The translations under genes and the position numbers were made by a program. From positions 3,162,001 through 3,226,000 of the forward strand of contig NZ_CP080412.1 of NCBI RefSeq assembly GCF_019457635.1: DNA of 64,000 nt. Reading direction: 5' to 3'. Positions 25,531 through 35,584 of the stretch are shown one piece after another. Position 1 is the first letter of the stretch, and the number at the start of each line of letters is the position of its first letter. The notes under the pieces are model-generated. The model made no database searches and was not told the origin of the DNA. It saw only the letters and a program-made list of their open reading frames with translations. This DNA is from Shewanella mangrovisoli. Its GTDB lineage: Bacteria > Pseudomonadota > Gammaproteobacteria > Enterobacterales > Shewanellaceae.

Positions 25531-28500
25531 TTAGTGGAATAGCGAGAGCAATTCATCTGCACTGCCGTGCCACGCACCTTTGCCTTTTCCTTCGAGAATA
25601 CTATCCGCTAAACCTTGCTTATGCTGCTGCATTTCTTGGATTTTCTCTTCGACCGTGCCTTCGGCAATCAGCTTGTAGACGAACACTGGGTTTTCTTGGC
25701 CAATGCGGTGTGCCCTGTCCGTCGCTTGCTTTTCTGCCGCCGGATTCCACCAAGGATCGTAATGGATAACCGTATCCGCCGCAGTGAGATTAAGCCCAGT
25801 GCCACCAGCCTTTAAGCTGATTAAAAATACCGGCGTATCGCCTTCTTGGAACTTATCAATTTGCCCCTGACGCAGCCGAGTTTGCCCCGTCAGTTTGCTG
25901 TAGTCGATGTCAAGGGATTGCAGCAATTCCTCAATTAACAGCAACATACTGGTAAATTGGCTGAAGATTAAAATCTTGCGACCTTCCTGCACCATTTCCG
26001 GCAGGTTTTGGCTCAGCCAGTTTAGCTTGGCATTATTTTTAACCTTTTGCGCCTGCTCGAGTTTGACTAATCGCGGATCGCAGCAGGCTTGGCGCAATTT
26101 GAGCAAAGCATCTAAAAACTCGATATGGCTGCCCGCCACGCCTTGGGTTGCAAATAATTCTCGAATTTTTTTCTCCATACTCAGGCGAATACTTTCGTAT
26201 AGATTACGCTGATCTTTCTCAAGCTCTAGGGTTTGGTAGATCTCGGTTTTAGGCGGCAGCTCAGTCACCACCTCGGCCTTGGTGCGCCTTAACACAAAGG
26301 GGGCGATGCGTTGACTCAACACCTTAGCCTGCTCGCCATCGCCATAACGCTCAATCCGATAGCGAAACGCCTTATTGAAATAGGCCGTTGTTCCCAAGAG
26401 TCCCGGTAAACAAAAATCCATCAATGACTTGAGTTCACCTAAATGATTCTCAAGGGGGGTACCGGTAAGGCAGAGTCTAAAGGGCGCTTGCAACGCCTTA
26501 ATTTGCTGGCTCACTTTGGCTTGGGCGTTTTTAATCTGCTGCGCCTCATCGAGCACAATATGCTCAAATGCTTGAGCCTGATAATAATCGTAATCCCGCA
26601 CCATAAGGGGATAGGTTGTGACAACGACATCAAACTCGCTTAATCGCGATAGCAGCGGCCCACGCTGCGCGCCATGGATCACCGCCAAGGTTAATGACGG
26701 CGCAAACTTGGCCGCCTCCTTCGCCCAGTTTCCCACTAAACTGGTTGGGCAAATAATCAGGCTCGGCAGTCTTGGCTGCCCAACGGATTTTGCCTCCTGC
26801 TGCTTTAACAGAAATGCCAAGGTTTGAATGGTTTTCCCAAGCCCCATATCGTCGGCTAAGATGCCGCCGAGTTGATATTCCTTTAAAAAACAAAGCCAAT
26901 TTAAGCCCTGCTGCTGATAAGCGCGCAGCTGCGCATTCAGTCCTGTCGGCGCGCTGACCGCAACCACACCATTAAATTCGGCTAACTTTGTCGCGAGCTG
27001 ACGCACCCTTTCACCATTGAGCAGGCTAATCTCGCTTTCGGCTAACTCATTGAGTAAATGCGCACGGTACTTAGGTAAGGCGATACTCTGGCCGCGATGC
27101 TGCTCAAACAACTCTTGAATAATGCTCATTAAAGGCTTGATAACACTGGCCTTAATTTTAAGCCATTCGCCAGAGGGGCTGGGTAGCAATAACTCGGCAT
27201 CATCAGCCGGCTCACCATGTTGTTTTAACCAAGTGGCCACCAGCGGCAACATAGGTAAGCGTTGGCCATTGATATCGGCATGTAACGACAGAGAGAACCA
27301 GCCCTCTTGACTGTCATCCAGCTCAACCGTTAACGGCGTATCGACCACCTTAAGGCTAAACTCTGGGGCAAATCGCACCTCTATACCTTGAGTTTGTAAT
27401 TTTGGGACTTCTTCATCGATAAACGCTAGCCATTCCCGAATCGCATCGGGCAAGTTGCCTAAGCTCCAGAGGGAAGCCCCATTTGCTGCGCCCTCCAAGC
27501 TAAAGCGGCTAAAGCCAAGGGTTTGCAACTTTGACACGGCTTGCTGCTCTTCTTCAAGCGCACGGTTAATTTGATAGGTGGTTCCGCCCTGAGTCACCAG
27601 AGTTAATGCTTCTTTGGCGGCATTGCCACTTAAGGCGAGATCCCCGTAGACAAACTCCAGCGCGAGATATGGCTGGGCGATGCGAGTATCCAGCACAGAC
27701 GACTGATTGCTGCTAGGCATTGTGCCTGCGGGGACAACCTTAAGCGTCAAACGAAGCTGCAACTTATCTCTCAGCTCGACAAAATCGATGGCACTTGGCG
27801 GCGGCACAGTGCGCGCCGAAAAATGCTTGATCAGTCTATGGCTCACCAGTTCAACCTGGGTGCTCGGCACCGGCGGCATTTGGCTGAGTAGCCGCAGCTT
27901 ATCGACGCTGATATCGGTATCGATAAGGCCGATGTGAAAATAATCCAGCTCGATATAGTAAGGCGGCTCTGTCGGCACTAGTTCCCAGTTATCCCGCTCG
28001 GGCAAGACTAGGCGCATTTGCTTGTGTTCGCTGTCGATATCCTGCCAGAGAAATTGCGGTGTAATGGCCTCGCCCGCGGTTAATGCGAGGCGGCTCTCCT
28101 CCCAGAAGCAGCGTTCGGTAGCGAGCATTTTCTCAATGGCTACCGCCCCTAATTGCGCCTTAAGATACAGGCGCGATGCGCCGTGGCGTCTGGTCGACAT
28201 AATAAGATTTAAGATCAGCACATCCTCGGCGCCAATCCAAGCGGGCATATAATACTGCACGTCCGAGAGCGCAATCTTAGTGCCCTTGTTGTAACCGCCC
28301 TTCTTGCCAAGCTTGCCGCGTCTCAGCTCAATAAACACCCCGTTATCGTCCTTTGAAAGGATATACAACACCCTGTCATCGTAGAGGGATTCGACATCAT
28401 TCACATTGGGATCATCGGCTTCATCGAGTAGGTGCAACCACTGGGCGATACGTTGATCTTCAACGGTTTTATCCGTAAGCAGACTATAGAGCACCGCGGC

Positions 28501-28776
28501 CATGTGCTTACAATTGCCGCTGGCAGGGCAGGAGCAAAAGCCATTCATCACGAGTTTATGATTGACACTGACTAGACGAATATCCTGACGATAGGGCGTG
28601 GTTTCCGTGCCAGTGACTGTGCCTTCGATATGGCGAAAATCGGCATTGGCTTTCGCGCTTAACACCCTCCCCTGCATCACATAATCACGGGCGCGCATCA
28701 GTGTCGGCGGCGTGAATAAGGACTCAATAGCCGTTTGAGTCAATTGGATTGGCTCTTGGGGGGACAAGCGATTCAT
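25531..28776 (-). CDS. SNF2-family helicase with SWIM zinc finger
   Basis: A large protein of 1081 residues from the ATG at 28776, which has AAGG nine bases upstream; a longer reading adds 23 residues without support. It begins with a SWIM zinc finger (CSCPASGNCKHM), continues through a long bacterial SNF2-associated region, and ends with an SF2 helicase core. The core has ILADDMGLGKTIQT (Walker A), LDEAQQIKN (Walker B/DEAQ type), LTGTPLEN, and the C-terminal lobe with FSQFTSML, LKAGGTGLNLTAAD and DPWWNPAAEKQATDRAHRIGQ. It should be an ATP-driven DNA translocase. The cellular role is not established, and no defence gene partners are nearby. Confidence 0.88.
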   Translation of the reverse strand: MNRLSPQEPIQLTQTAIESLFTPPTLMRARDYVMQGRVLSAKANADFRHIEGTVTGTETTPYRQDIRLVSVNHKLVMNGFCSCPASGNCKHMAAVLYSLLTDKTVEDQRIAQWLHLLDEADDPNVNDVESLYDDRVLYILSKDDNGVFIELRRGKLGKKGGYNKGTKIALSDVQYYMPAWIGAEDVLILNLIMSTRRHGASRLYLKAQLGAVAIEKMLATERCFWEESRLALTAGEAITPQFLWQDIDSEHKQMRLVLPERDNWELVPTEPPYYIELDYFHIGLIDTDISVDKLRLLSQMPPVPSTQVELVSHRLIKHFSARTVPPPSAIDFVELRDKLQLRLTLKVVPAGTMPSSNQSSVLDTRIAQPYLALEFVYGDLALSGNAAKEALTLVTQGGTTYQINRALEEEQQAVSKLQTLGFSRFSLEGAANGASLWSLGNLPDAIREWLAFIDEEVPKLQTQGIEVRFAPEFSLKVVDTPLTVELDDSQEGWFSLSLHADINGQRLPMLPLVATWLKQHGEPADDAELLLPSPSGEWLKIKASVIKPLMSIIQELFEQHRGQSIALPKYRAHLLNELAESEISLLNGERVRQLATKLAEFNGVVAVSAPTGLNAQLRAYQQQGLNWLCFLKEYQLGGILADDMGLGKTIQTLAFLLKQQEAKSVGQPRLPSLIICPTSLVGNWAKEAAKFAPSLTLAVIHGAQRGPLLSRLSEFDVVVTTYPLMVRDYDYYQAQAFEHIVLDEAQQIKNAQAKVSQQIKALQAPFRLCLTGTPLENHLGELKSLMDFCLPGLLGTTAYFNKAFRYRIERYGDGEQAKVLSQRIAPFVLRRTKAEVVTELPPKTEIYQTLELEKDQRNLYESIRLSMEKKIRELFATQGVAGSHIEFLDALLKLRQACCDPRLVKLEQAQKVKNNAKLNWLSQNLPEMVQEGRKILIFSQFTSMLLLIEELLQSLDIDYSKLTGQTRLRQGQIDKFQEGDTPVFLISLKAGGTGLNLTAADTVIHYDPWWNPAAEKQATDRAHRIGQENPVFVYKLIAEGTVEEKIQEMQQHKQGLADSILEGKGKGAWHGSADELLSLFH

Positions 28777-28920
28777 CTGCAAAACCTTGAAACTCAAAAA
28801 TACCTCGACGGACAATAACCCATGATTGTCTAAGGCATTTATCAACGTGTAAGGGAGAATTGTATTGAAACCGAATGGGGAAAGCCAGAATAGGACTCAC
28901 ATACGAGAGCCGGATAACAT

Positions 28921-28943
28921 ACCCGCAGGGCTCGCCTGCGGGT
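28921..28943. other. Hairpin downstream of the DUF885 gene
   Basis: ACCCGCAGG and CCTGCGGGT form a nine-base GC-rich stem with a five-base loop, 17 bases past the stop of the DUF885 gene. No T run follows on either strand, so it could be a weak terminator or a 3' end stabiliser. Confidence 0.45.
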
Positions 28944-28960
28944 CGTTAGCTCACGCAAGC

Positions 28961-30784
28961 TTAGGCTTGGCTGCGCTTTTCGGCGATATAACGGTCAACT
29001 AATTTTTCTAGAATATCTAAGGGAACCGCACCATTTTTTAGCACCGCATCGTGAAAATCCCGTAAATCGAATTTATCACCTAAGGCTTGTTTGGCTTTTT
29101 CCCGCAGTTCGAGAATTTTCATCATGCCCACCTTATAGGCCGTCGCTTGGCCGGGCATAACGATATAACGCTCAATTTCGGCGGTCACGTCGCGATCGGA
29201 CATACCGGTGTTTTGTTTCATATAGTCAATGGCTTGCTCGCGCGTCCAACGACTATGGTGGATACCCGTATCGACAACCAGACGCACGGCCCTAAACAGC
29301 TCCGCCTGTAAGCGACCAATATTGTCGAAGGGATCTTGTTGAAAACCGAGTTCCCAGGCTAAACGCTCAGAATAGAGCGCCCAACCTTCGATATAGGCCG
29401 TAAAAGGCGCCATCTTACGGATCAACGGTTGCCCTTCAAGCTCCATCGCCACCGCGATTTGGAAGTGATGCCCAGGGATCCCCTCATGGTAAGCCAAGGT
29501 ACGCATGCCGTATTTAGGCGTCGCTTTGATGTCGAACAGGTTAGCGTAGAAACGCCCCGGACGACTACCATCAATCGCTGGTTGCTGGTAATAAGCGCCC
29601 GGTGCAGTTTTCTCTTTAAATTCAGGAATGCGCACCACTTCCATCCCCGCTTTCGGACGAATACGGAAGGCATTGTCTAAGCCCGCATTCACTTCATCGA
29701 GGATTTTTTGGTAATCCACTAAGATCTGCGCCCGGCCCGCATCTGAGTCTTCATAATAGAACTTAGGATCGGCGGCCAGCGCTTCGATTGCCACCGAGAA
29801 TCCTTGGCTGGTGTCGTATCCCTGCGCGGCCAAAATCGTCATGATTTCGTCCTGAATACGGCTCACTTCGGCTAATCCCTTGGCATGGATTTCATCGGCG
29901 CTGTAATTTGTGGTGGTAAAAAACTTCAGCAACTGCTCGTAGGCCACATCGCCATTCGGCAAGGCCCAATAACCATCGTCCGAGCCTGCTTTAGTCTGTA
30001 ATGCCGTGAAATAATCGATAAAGAGTCGATATGCCGGTTTAACGTCGGACTCGATATTGGCTTTTGCCTGAGCAAGCAAACGCGCCTGCTCATCGGCACT
30101 GATTTGCGTGTCGGCAAGCTTAGTCTTAAAGGAGCTGTAGAGAATATTGTCTTCGACGGGTGCATTGATGAAGTCATTCATCTCGGTTAGCACCCGCTCA
30201 ATCACAAACTTAGGCGGAATAATGCCCTTAGCTTCTCGAAGCTTTAATCCTTCCAAGGTTTGGCCAAATTTGGTCTTCACCGCAATTAAGCGTGATAGGT
30301 AGTTTTCGGCATCTTCAACCGAGTGCACTTGGTGCTGCGCCTGCATAAAGCTTGGATAACCATTTTGCACACCAAACAGCTGATTGACAGGATAATTGTG
30401 GTAACGATAGGGTTCAGATGCCAAGGCAAAATCTGCCAAATACAGTGCGATGTCCTTGGAAATGCGCTGATTATCATCCAGATCGGTATCTTGGTAGCTG
30501 AGTAAGGTATCCCTTAGGGCACGGACTTGGGTAAAGGTTTTATCCATGGCCGCAGGGCTATCATCGTCGAGCAAGGCATTGTGGCCAGTGATACCAACGG
30601 ATTCTAAAAATCCCAAGGAGGTTAAAGTCTCGGGGCTTTCGAATGCCATTTTGACCATGCTTCTATCTAAAAATGCACGGAAGAAAAAAGGCTTTTTCGC
30701 AAACCATTCATGGGCGGCGAGCGCCCCGAGCAACAGCACTAAGGCGAGAGTGCTCAGTCCAATTCGTTTTAATACCGTTTTCAA
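28961..30784 (-). CDS. DUF885 family protein, predicted metallopeptidase-like
   Basis: A 607-residue protein with an N-terminal hydrophobic segment (about 8-26) without a lipobox cysteine, so it is either membrane-anchored or exported to the periplasm. The rest is the DUF885 domain: mostly helical with YHEGIPGHHFQIA (an HExxxH-like metal site), EGWALYSERLAWELG and the C-terminal ATAYKVGMMKILELREKAK. These are hallmarks of the family, thought to be zinc-dependent peptidases related to carboxypeptidase Taq. Substrate unknown. It is a single gene. Confidence 0.82.
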   Translation of the reverse strand: MKTVLKRIGLSTLALVLLLGALAAHEWFAKKPFFFRAFLDRSMVKMAFESPETLTSLGFLESVGITGHNALLDDDSPAAMDKTFTQVRALRDTLLSYQDTDLDDNQRISKDIALYLADFALASEPYRYHNYPVNQLFGVQNGYPSFMQAQHQVHSVEDAENYLSRLIAVKTKFGQTLEGLKLREAKGIIPPKFVIERVLTEMNDFINAPVEDNILYSSFKTKLADTQISADEQARLLAQAKANIESDVKPAYRLFIDYFTALQTKAGSDDGYWALPNGDVAYEQLLKFFTTTNYSADEIHAKGLAEVSRIQDEIMTILAAQGYDTSQGFSVAIEALAADPKFYYEDSDAGRAQILVDYQKILDEVNAGLDNAFRIRPKAGMEVVRIPEFKEKTAPGAYYQQPAIDGSRPGRFYANLFDIKATPKYGMRTLAYHEGIPGHHFQIAVAMELEGQPLIRKMAPFTAYIEGWALYSERLAWELGFQQDPFDNIGRLQAELFRAVRLVVDTGIHHSRWTREQAIDYMKQNTGMSDRDVTAEIERYIVMPGQATAYKVGMMKILELREKAKQALGDKFDLRDFHDAVLKNGAVPLDILEKLVDRYIAEKRSQA

Positions 30785-31051
30785 TATTCACGCTCCTTGT
30801 CATTGTCGGGACCATGCGCCCAAGATAATTTGGCAGCGAGAATATCACCATCACAGTTAAGCAACAATTTTATAACGTAACGAATCATTGCAATTGGTGT
30901 TTGCCAGCATAGCGCCTCAGCCCGGCAAAAACTCTCAGAAGAATAAGCGGATAGCGAACGGTTAACCCAATGTGCTCGACGAGCAAATTGATAAGTTAAG
31001 ATTGTGGTAGCTTATGCAAGCCGTGATGTCACTACTTATGCAAGCATATAG

Positions 31052-32998
31052 CTATCCATGCAATAGCTTGGCCTCGGCTTTTTCAAGCCTTCTGGGCTTA
31101 CCCACAATCAGTAAAATATCACCCGCGCGAAAGACCCAATCCTGCGCAGGATGTTCAACTTCGGCGCCGCTGCGGCGGATGGCCCTTAACTCTACCCGAA
31201 GCAGCTCCCAGTCAATATCCGCCACTCGCTTACCCACGGCATCCGCGCCGCGGTGTAACAGCACGGCATGCAGCGACTCTAAGGTAAAGTCAGTTTCGGT
31301 ACCGGAGAAGAAACCGTGTAAAAATTGATAATGGTTGCGCCGCTCCGACTCCAGTCGCTTAAGGATCCGCGCCAACGGTACACCGCATTGATGCAGCACC
31401 TGCGAGACTAGCATCAAACTGCCCTCTAAGGTTTCGGGGATCACCTGATTCGCCCCCGCCTTTTGCAGCATGTCTAACTCACTGTCGTCACGGGTTCTGA
31501 CGAGGATTTTAGCGTCGGGCGCCAATTGCTTACACAGGGGTAAGGCTTCTTCTAAACTGCGGGTCTCGCAGAAGGTGATAACGATCATTTTGGCGTGTTT
31601 AATTCCTACCTGCTTAAGGATCGCCCGCTTACACACATCGCCAAAATAAATCGGCTCCCCTGCCCGGCGCGCCTCAGACACCCGCGTAGGATCAAGATCG
31701 AGCACTAAATAGGGCACGGCTTCTGTCTTTAAAAACCGGGCTATAGTTTGACCAACACGGCCGTAACCTAAAATCACCACAAGATCATGATCCTCGGTAA
31801 TAATCGGCACCACTTCATCCACGTGCCCCGACTGGCGGATCCCTAACAGCCACTTGGCAATATCCACGCTATGGCGCACCAACCAAGGGGCAATGCTCAT
31901 CGACAATACCGCGACCATCACCAGCATAGTGCTGAGCTGATTGCTCAATAACCCATAACTTACCGCCAGGGCTAATACGACAAAACTGAATTCGCCGACC
32001 TGCGCCAGACTCAAAGCCGTGCTGATAGCAATCCGAAAAGGCTCGCCGACCAGTCGCAATAAACCATGGACTATCAGCGCTTTGCCCACCACAACGGCGA
32101 GCAAGATCAGTAAAATCTGCCACCAAAATTGAATAACGAGCGCGAAATCGAGCATCATGCCGATGGAGATAAAAAACAGCCCCATGAGTAAATCGCGAAA
32201 CGGACGAATATCCGCCTCTAGCTGGCGGCGGTACTGACTCTCACCGAGCAGCATTCCCGCCATAAAGGCCCCTAGCGCCATAGACAAACCTAACCACTGG
32301 GTAAAAGCTCCCGTAACTAAGGCCACCACCAGCGTCGAGAGTACAAAGAGTTCATTGGAGCGGGATCTTGCCACCTCATCAAACAATCGAGGCAAAGCCC
32401 ATTTGCCTAAGGCCATCAGTAAAAAGAAGGCTAGAATCCCCTTGAGAAGCGCTAAGGCGATTGCCGCTAACATCAAGGGCTCATCATTCTGCCCGAGTAA
32501 TGGCAGCAAAATAAGCAGAGGAACGACGGCTAAATCCTGAAATAACAACACACTGACCGACAGCTCGCCATGGCGACGCCTAAGCCAGCCCTGCTCGTTA
32601 AGCAGTTTGAGCACAATTGCGGTGGAGGAAAGGGCAATTGCCGCGCCTATGACTAAAGATTCTATGCCATTCAAGCCACAGGCTAAGGCAACCAACATAG
32701 TGAGTACTGTGGTAACAATTACCTGCGCGCTACCTAATCCAAATACGGTTCTGCGCATGGCCCACAATCTTGGCACCGAAAACTCAAGTCCCAGCGTAAA
32801 CATCAAGAGCACAACCCCAAGTTCGGCGACGGACTGCATTTGCTGCTGGGTAAACCAATGGAACCCACTGGGCCCACTCACCACTCCGGTTAATAAATAC
32901 GCCAAAATCGCCGGCAAGCCGATACGCCGCAGCAAGGCAATCGCGACGATGGCGATCAGCAACATAAGGAGAACTTGGATCAAGAAACCATGCTCCAT
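31052..32998 (-). CDS. CPA2-family cation:proton antiporter with RCK domain (KefB/YbaL-like)
   Basis: About 648 residues from the ATG at 32998. The first 390 residues hold roughly 12 membrane segments typical of CPA2 exchangers, including GVVLLMFTLGLEFS and the ALSSTAIVLKLL helix. A cytoplasmic RCK-N domain follows with the nucleotide motif VVILGYGRVGQTIARFL, then an RCK-C (TrkA-C) domain ending with the GDILLIVGKPRRLEK signature. It probably exchanges K+ or Na+ for protons under ligand control. No KefF/KefG-type accessory gene is adjacent. Confidence 0.88.
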   Translation of the reverse strand: MEHGFLIQVLLMLLIAIVAIALLRRIGLPAILAYLLTGVVSGPSGFHWFTQQQMQSVAELGVVLLMFTLGLEFSVPRLWAMRRTVFGLGSAQVIVTTVLTMLVALACGLNGIESLVIGAAIALSSTAIVLKLLNEQGWLRRRHGELSVSVLLFQDLAVVPLLILLPLLGQNDEPLMLAAIALALLKGILAFFLLMALGKWALPRLFDEVARSRSNELFVLSTLVVALVTGAFTQWLGLSMALGAFMAGMLLGESQYRRQLEADIRPFRDLLMGLFFISIGMMLDFALVIQFWWQILLILLAVVVGKALIVHGLLRLVGEPFRIAISTALSLAQVGEFSFVVLALAVSYGLLSNQLSTMLVMVAVLSMSIAPWLVRHSVDIAKWLLGIRQSGHVDEVVPIITEDHDLVVILGYGRVGQTIARFLKTEAVPYLVLDLDPTRVSEARRAGEPIYFGDVCKRAILKQVGIKHAKMIVITFCETRSLEEALPLCKQLAPDAKILVRTRDDSELDMLQKAGANQVIPETLEGSLMLVSQVLHQCGVPLARILKRLESERRNHYQFLHGFFSGTETDFTLESLHAVLLHRGADAVGKRVADIDWELLRVELRAIRRSGAEVEHPAQDWVFRAGDILLIVGKPRRLEKAEAKLLHG

Positions 32999-33167
32999 AG
33001 GCTCGATAACTCCTGTCAAATTACTGGCGTGTCAAAAAACTAAGATGCGCTTTAAGCTTAACTGAGTGACATACAAAGACAAATTTTATTAGCAAACAAC
33101 ACGGCACATATATTGCTTAATATGGACAATAGTTCCAATTGCCATTTCATTTGCTGGGGTAAACATA

Positions 33168-34058
33168 ATGGACTTTGGCTTAGCGACAACCTTATATCCA
33201 GACGATTATAACTATCAAACAGAGGCGTACAGCCCAACAACGTCGTCATTGGATTTAGTTCAAGTGATCCAGCAACTGCATGCCAGCCTAGATCCGCGGA
33301 CAGTCTTTGCCTGCTACGGCAAAGTGCTAGGACAACATCTGCCCGTCCAAGGTGCTCGCCTGCAAGCCGAGCAACAAAAATTAAGCTGGGGCAAACGTTA
33401 TGGGATCAGTCTGAAACGACAGATCATCTGTGGCGGCACCCCACTTACACTGCAGTATCAACTGCTGACGCCGCTCACACCTTCGCAAACCATTATCCTG
33501 CAAGAAATTGAGCCCTTGCTGCTGCAACCATTATTAAATGCCATGCAGTATCAAGAGATGTCGATGCAGGCGATGTTCGATTCCCTCACTGGCCTTGGCA
33601 ATCGTCATTATTACACTCAAAGCTTGAAAAACGCGGTGGCCAGAGCCCACAGAAAACAGGGCGCAGTGTCACTTATCGTATTGGATTTAGATAATTTTAA
33701 GCAGCTTAATGATAGATATGGTCACAAATGCGGTGATTATATTTTGAAGGAGTTTGGAGACATTATCCGCAGCAGTATCCGCAGTACAGATCAGGCCTTC
33801 CGTATTGGGGGCGACGAGTTTGTGGTGATAGTGCAAGGCAATATTCATGCGGCGGGCTTACTGTGCGAGCGTATCGTCACAGCAACCAATGCCCATGCGA
33901 GTTTCCATCAATTTGGCGTGAGCAGCAGCCTAGGGGCTGCTGAGGCGAGCGATACCATGGAAGCCGAACAACTCTATGAACAGGCAGATAAAACCTTGTA
34001 TCAAGCCAAAGCCTCGGGCCGTAATTGCTACAAGTTAAGTCCAGCTCAACTGTCTTAA
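33168..34058 (+). CDS. GGDEF diguanylate cyclase
   Basis: A 296-residue protein with an uncharacterised N-terminal region (about 1-135) and a C-terminal GGDEF domain (about 136-290). The catalytic motif is intact as FRIGGDEFVVIV, and the product-inhibition site RSTD sits five residues before it, so active and feedback-controlled synthesis of cyclic di-GMP is expected. The dimer/stalk motif DSLTGLGNRHYY opens the domain. No membrane segment is evident. It is divergent from the antiporter gene. Confidence 0.92.
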   Translation: MDFGLATTLYPDDYNYQTEAYSPTTSSLDLVQVIQQLHASLDPRTVFACYGKVLGQHLPVQGARLQAEQQKLSWGKRYGISLKRQIICGGTPLTLQYQLLTPLTPSQTIILQEIEPLLLQPLLNAMQYQEMSMQAMFDSLTGLGNRHYYTQSLKNAVARAHRKQGAVSLIVLDLDNFKQLNDRYGHKCGDYILKEFGDIIRSSIRSTDQAFRIGGDEFVVIVQGNIHAAGLLCERIVTATNAHASFHQFGVSSSLGAAEASDTMEAEQLYEQADKTLYQAKASGRNCYKLSPAQLS

Positions 34059-34107
34059 TCGAGCATGGATGCTGCTCACAGCAATAAAGTATGGCAAATA
34101 GACTTTG

Positions 34108-35514
34108 CTATCCGATTGCTTGCCCATCAAACTTCAGCCCGACATCATCCCCTTGGGCACAAAATGCCTTTTCGACCCAGAGTCCTAGCGCCATCACTAA
34201 ACGCTCGTTATAGAACAAGAACCCTACATCAGCACGTAACCACGGAGGCACAGCGCATTCTTGCCAGAGTTTTTTAAGCTCGCGTCCCTTATCGCGAAAA
34301 TGTGGCTGACAGCGAAATTGTCCCGGTAACTGATAACGCAGGCTCACCACCTCACCCGCCTTGGGTAAACGCAGCCGAGGGTCTGTGGTAGCTATGGTAA
34401 ATGGCGCAATCTTATCTTCAAGCCTTGTTGATGCTTGAGTGAGTAAAGCCAGAATATCTTCATGCAGTTCGCGCGCAGTGATGCGCGGCGCGGCGGATGC
34501 AATGTTTACATTATCCAGATAAAGCATGCCGGCAAAGCGGCGCAGCACACAGTCACCAATCTGGATCTGTACTTTGGCATCCTCTTTTGCCCCCATTAAC
34601 TGCTGCAGGATTTGCTGTAACTGCACATAGGAAGGCAGTCCAAAGCCTTGGGATTCGATAAAGCCCCGCAGCAGCAATCCCTGCCATTCGCTGGTTTGCG
34701 TAGATAGCGCATCAAGCTTAAGCACGGTTTGCTGGGTAAAGGGTGCCTCGGTTAACAGCTTAGGTAAACGCTCACTCACCTCGGCATCCACTATGGCCTG
34801 CTGCTCGGCGCAAAGCTGGGCGCTGCGGCTTGCGGTGATGGCGATACTGGGCCAACGTGCTTTTAGGCGTGGGATAATCTCGAGGCGTAAAAAGTTACGA
34901 TCGTATTTATCGTCTTGATTACTTTCATCTTCGATATGCACTAGCTGCCGCATTTGAGCGAAAGCTTCAATCTGCTCACGGCTAATATCGAGCAAGGGAC
35001 GCGCTTGCAGGCAAGCCCCTTTCTCGCCGAGTGAGAGCATTTGGATTTGCCCCATGGCGGCTAATCCTTTGGGACCCTGACCGCGTTTGAGGGCGAGGAG
35101 AATCGTCTCGAGTTGGTCGTCTTCATGGTGGGCTGTCAGCAGTACATCCTGAGGCTTAAGGTGCTGCAATATCGCCTGATAACGCATTTTTCGCGCCTCG
35201 GCCTCAACACTCACTCTCGGCCCGAGGGTGAGTTGTACTCGCTCGACCGTGATTGGTAAACCATAGTTGGCGGCGCGAATTTGGCAGTGCTCGGCCCAAG
35301 CATCGGCATTAGGGCTCAAGCCATGGTGCACATAAATCAATTGATAATGTAACTCGGGGTGATGTTTGGCAAATTCACTCAAGCCGTAGGCGAGCACTTC
35401 GGAATCGACGCCACCGCTGTAAGCGAGGACTAACTTGCTCCCCGCTTGCAGCGGTAAGCTCGCTAAAAATCGCGCTATATGGGCACTCAGTTCCACCGCC
35501 GCCATTGCACTCAC
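34108..35514 (-). CDS. tilS: tRNA(Ile)-lysidine synthase
   Basis: A 468-residue TilS, which modifies the wobble cytidine of the CAU-anticodon isoleucine tRNA to lysidine using ATP and lysine. The N-terminal PP-loop motif is clear as LAYSGGVDSEVLAYGL, with HHEDDQLETILLALKRG and the EDESNQDDKYDRNFLR region. The C-terminal tRNA-binding domain ends the protein. It follows dnaE with a 70-base gap. Confidence 0.94.
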   Translation of the reverse strand: MSAMAAVELSAHIARFLASLPLQAGSKLVLAYSGGVDSEVLAYGLSEFAKHHPELHYQLIYVHHGLSPNADAWAEHCQIRAANYGLPITVERVQLTLGPRVSVEAEARKMRYQAILQHLKPQDVLLTAHHEDDQLETILLALKRGQGPKGLAAMGQIQMLSLGEKGACLQARPLLDISREQIEAFAQMRQLVHIEDESNQDDKYDRNFLRLEIIPRLKARWPSIAITASRSAQLCAEQQAIVDAEVSERLPKLLTEAPFTQQTVLKLDALSTQTSEWQGLLLRGFIESQGFGLPSYVQLQQILQQLMGAKEDAKVQIQIGDCVLRRFAGMLYLDNVNIASAAPRITARELHEDILALLTQASTRLEDKIAPFTIATTDPRLRLPKAGEVVSLRYQLPGQFRCQPHFRDKGRELKKLWQECAVPPWLRADVGFLFYNERLVMALGLWVEKAFCAQGDDVGLKFDGQAIG

Positions 35515-35584
35515 CCTATAAAATCCATCACACGCTGATGCTCAATTATCCCCTGCCAACCCCAAGTCTTTGTCAGGTTATCGA

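Noticed and set aside
25531..28776. SWIM/SNF2 helicase as part of a defence system
   Set aside because: Neighbours are metabolic genes with no nuclease, methylase or other defence partner, so a defence role is not supported.
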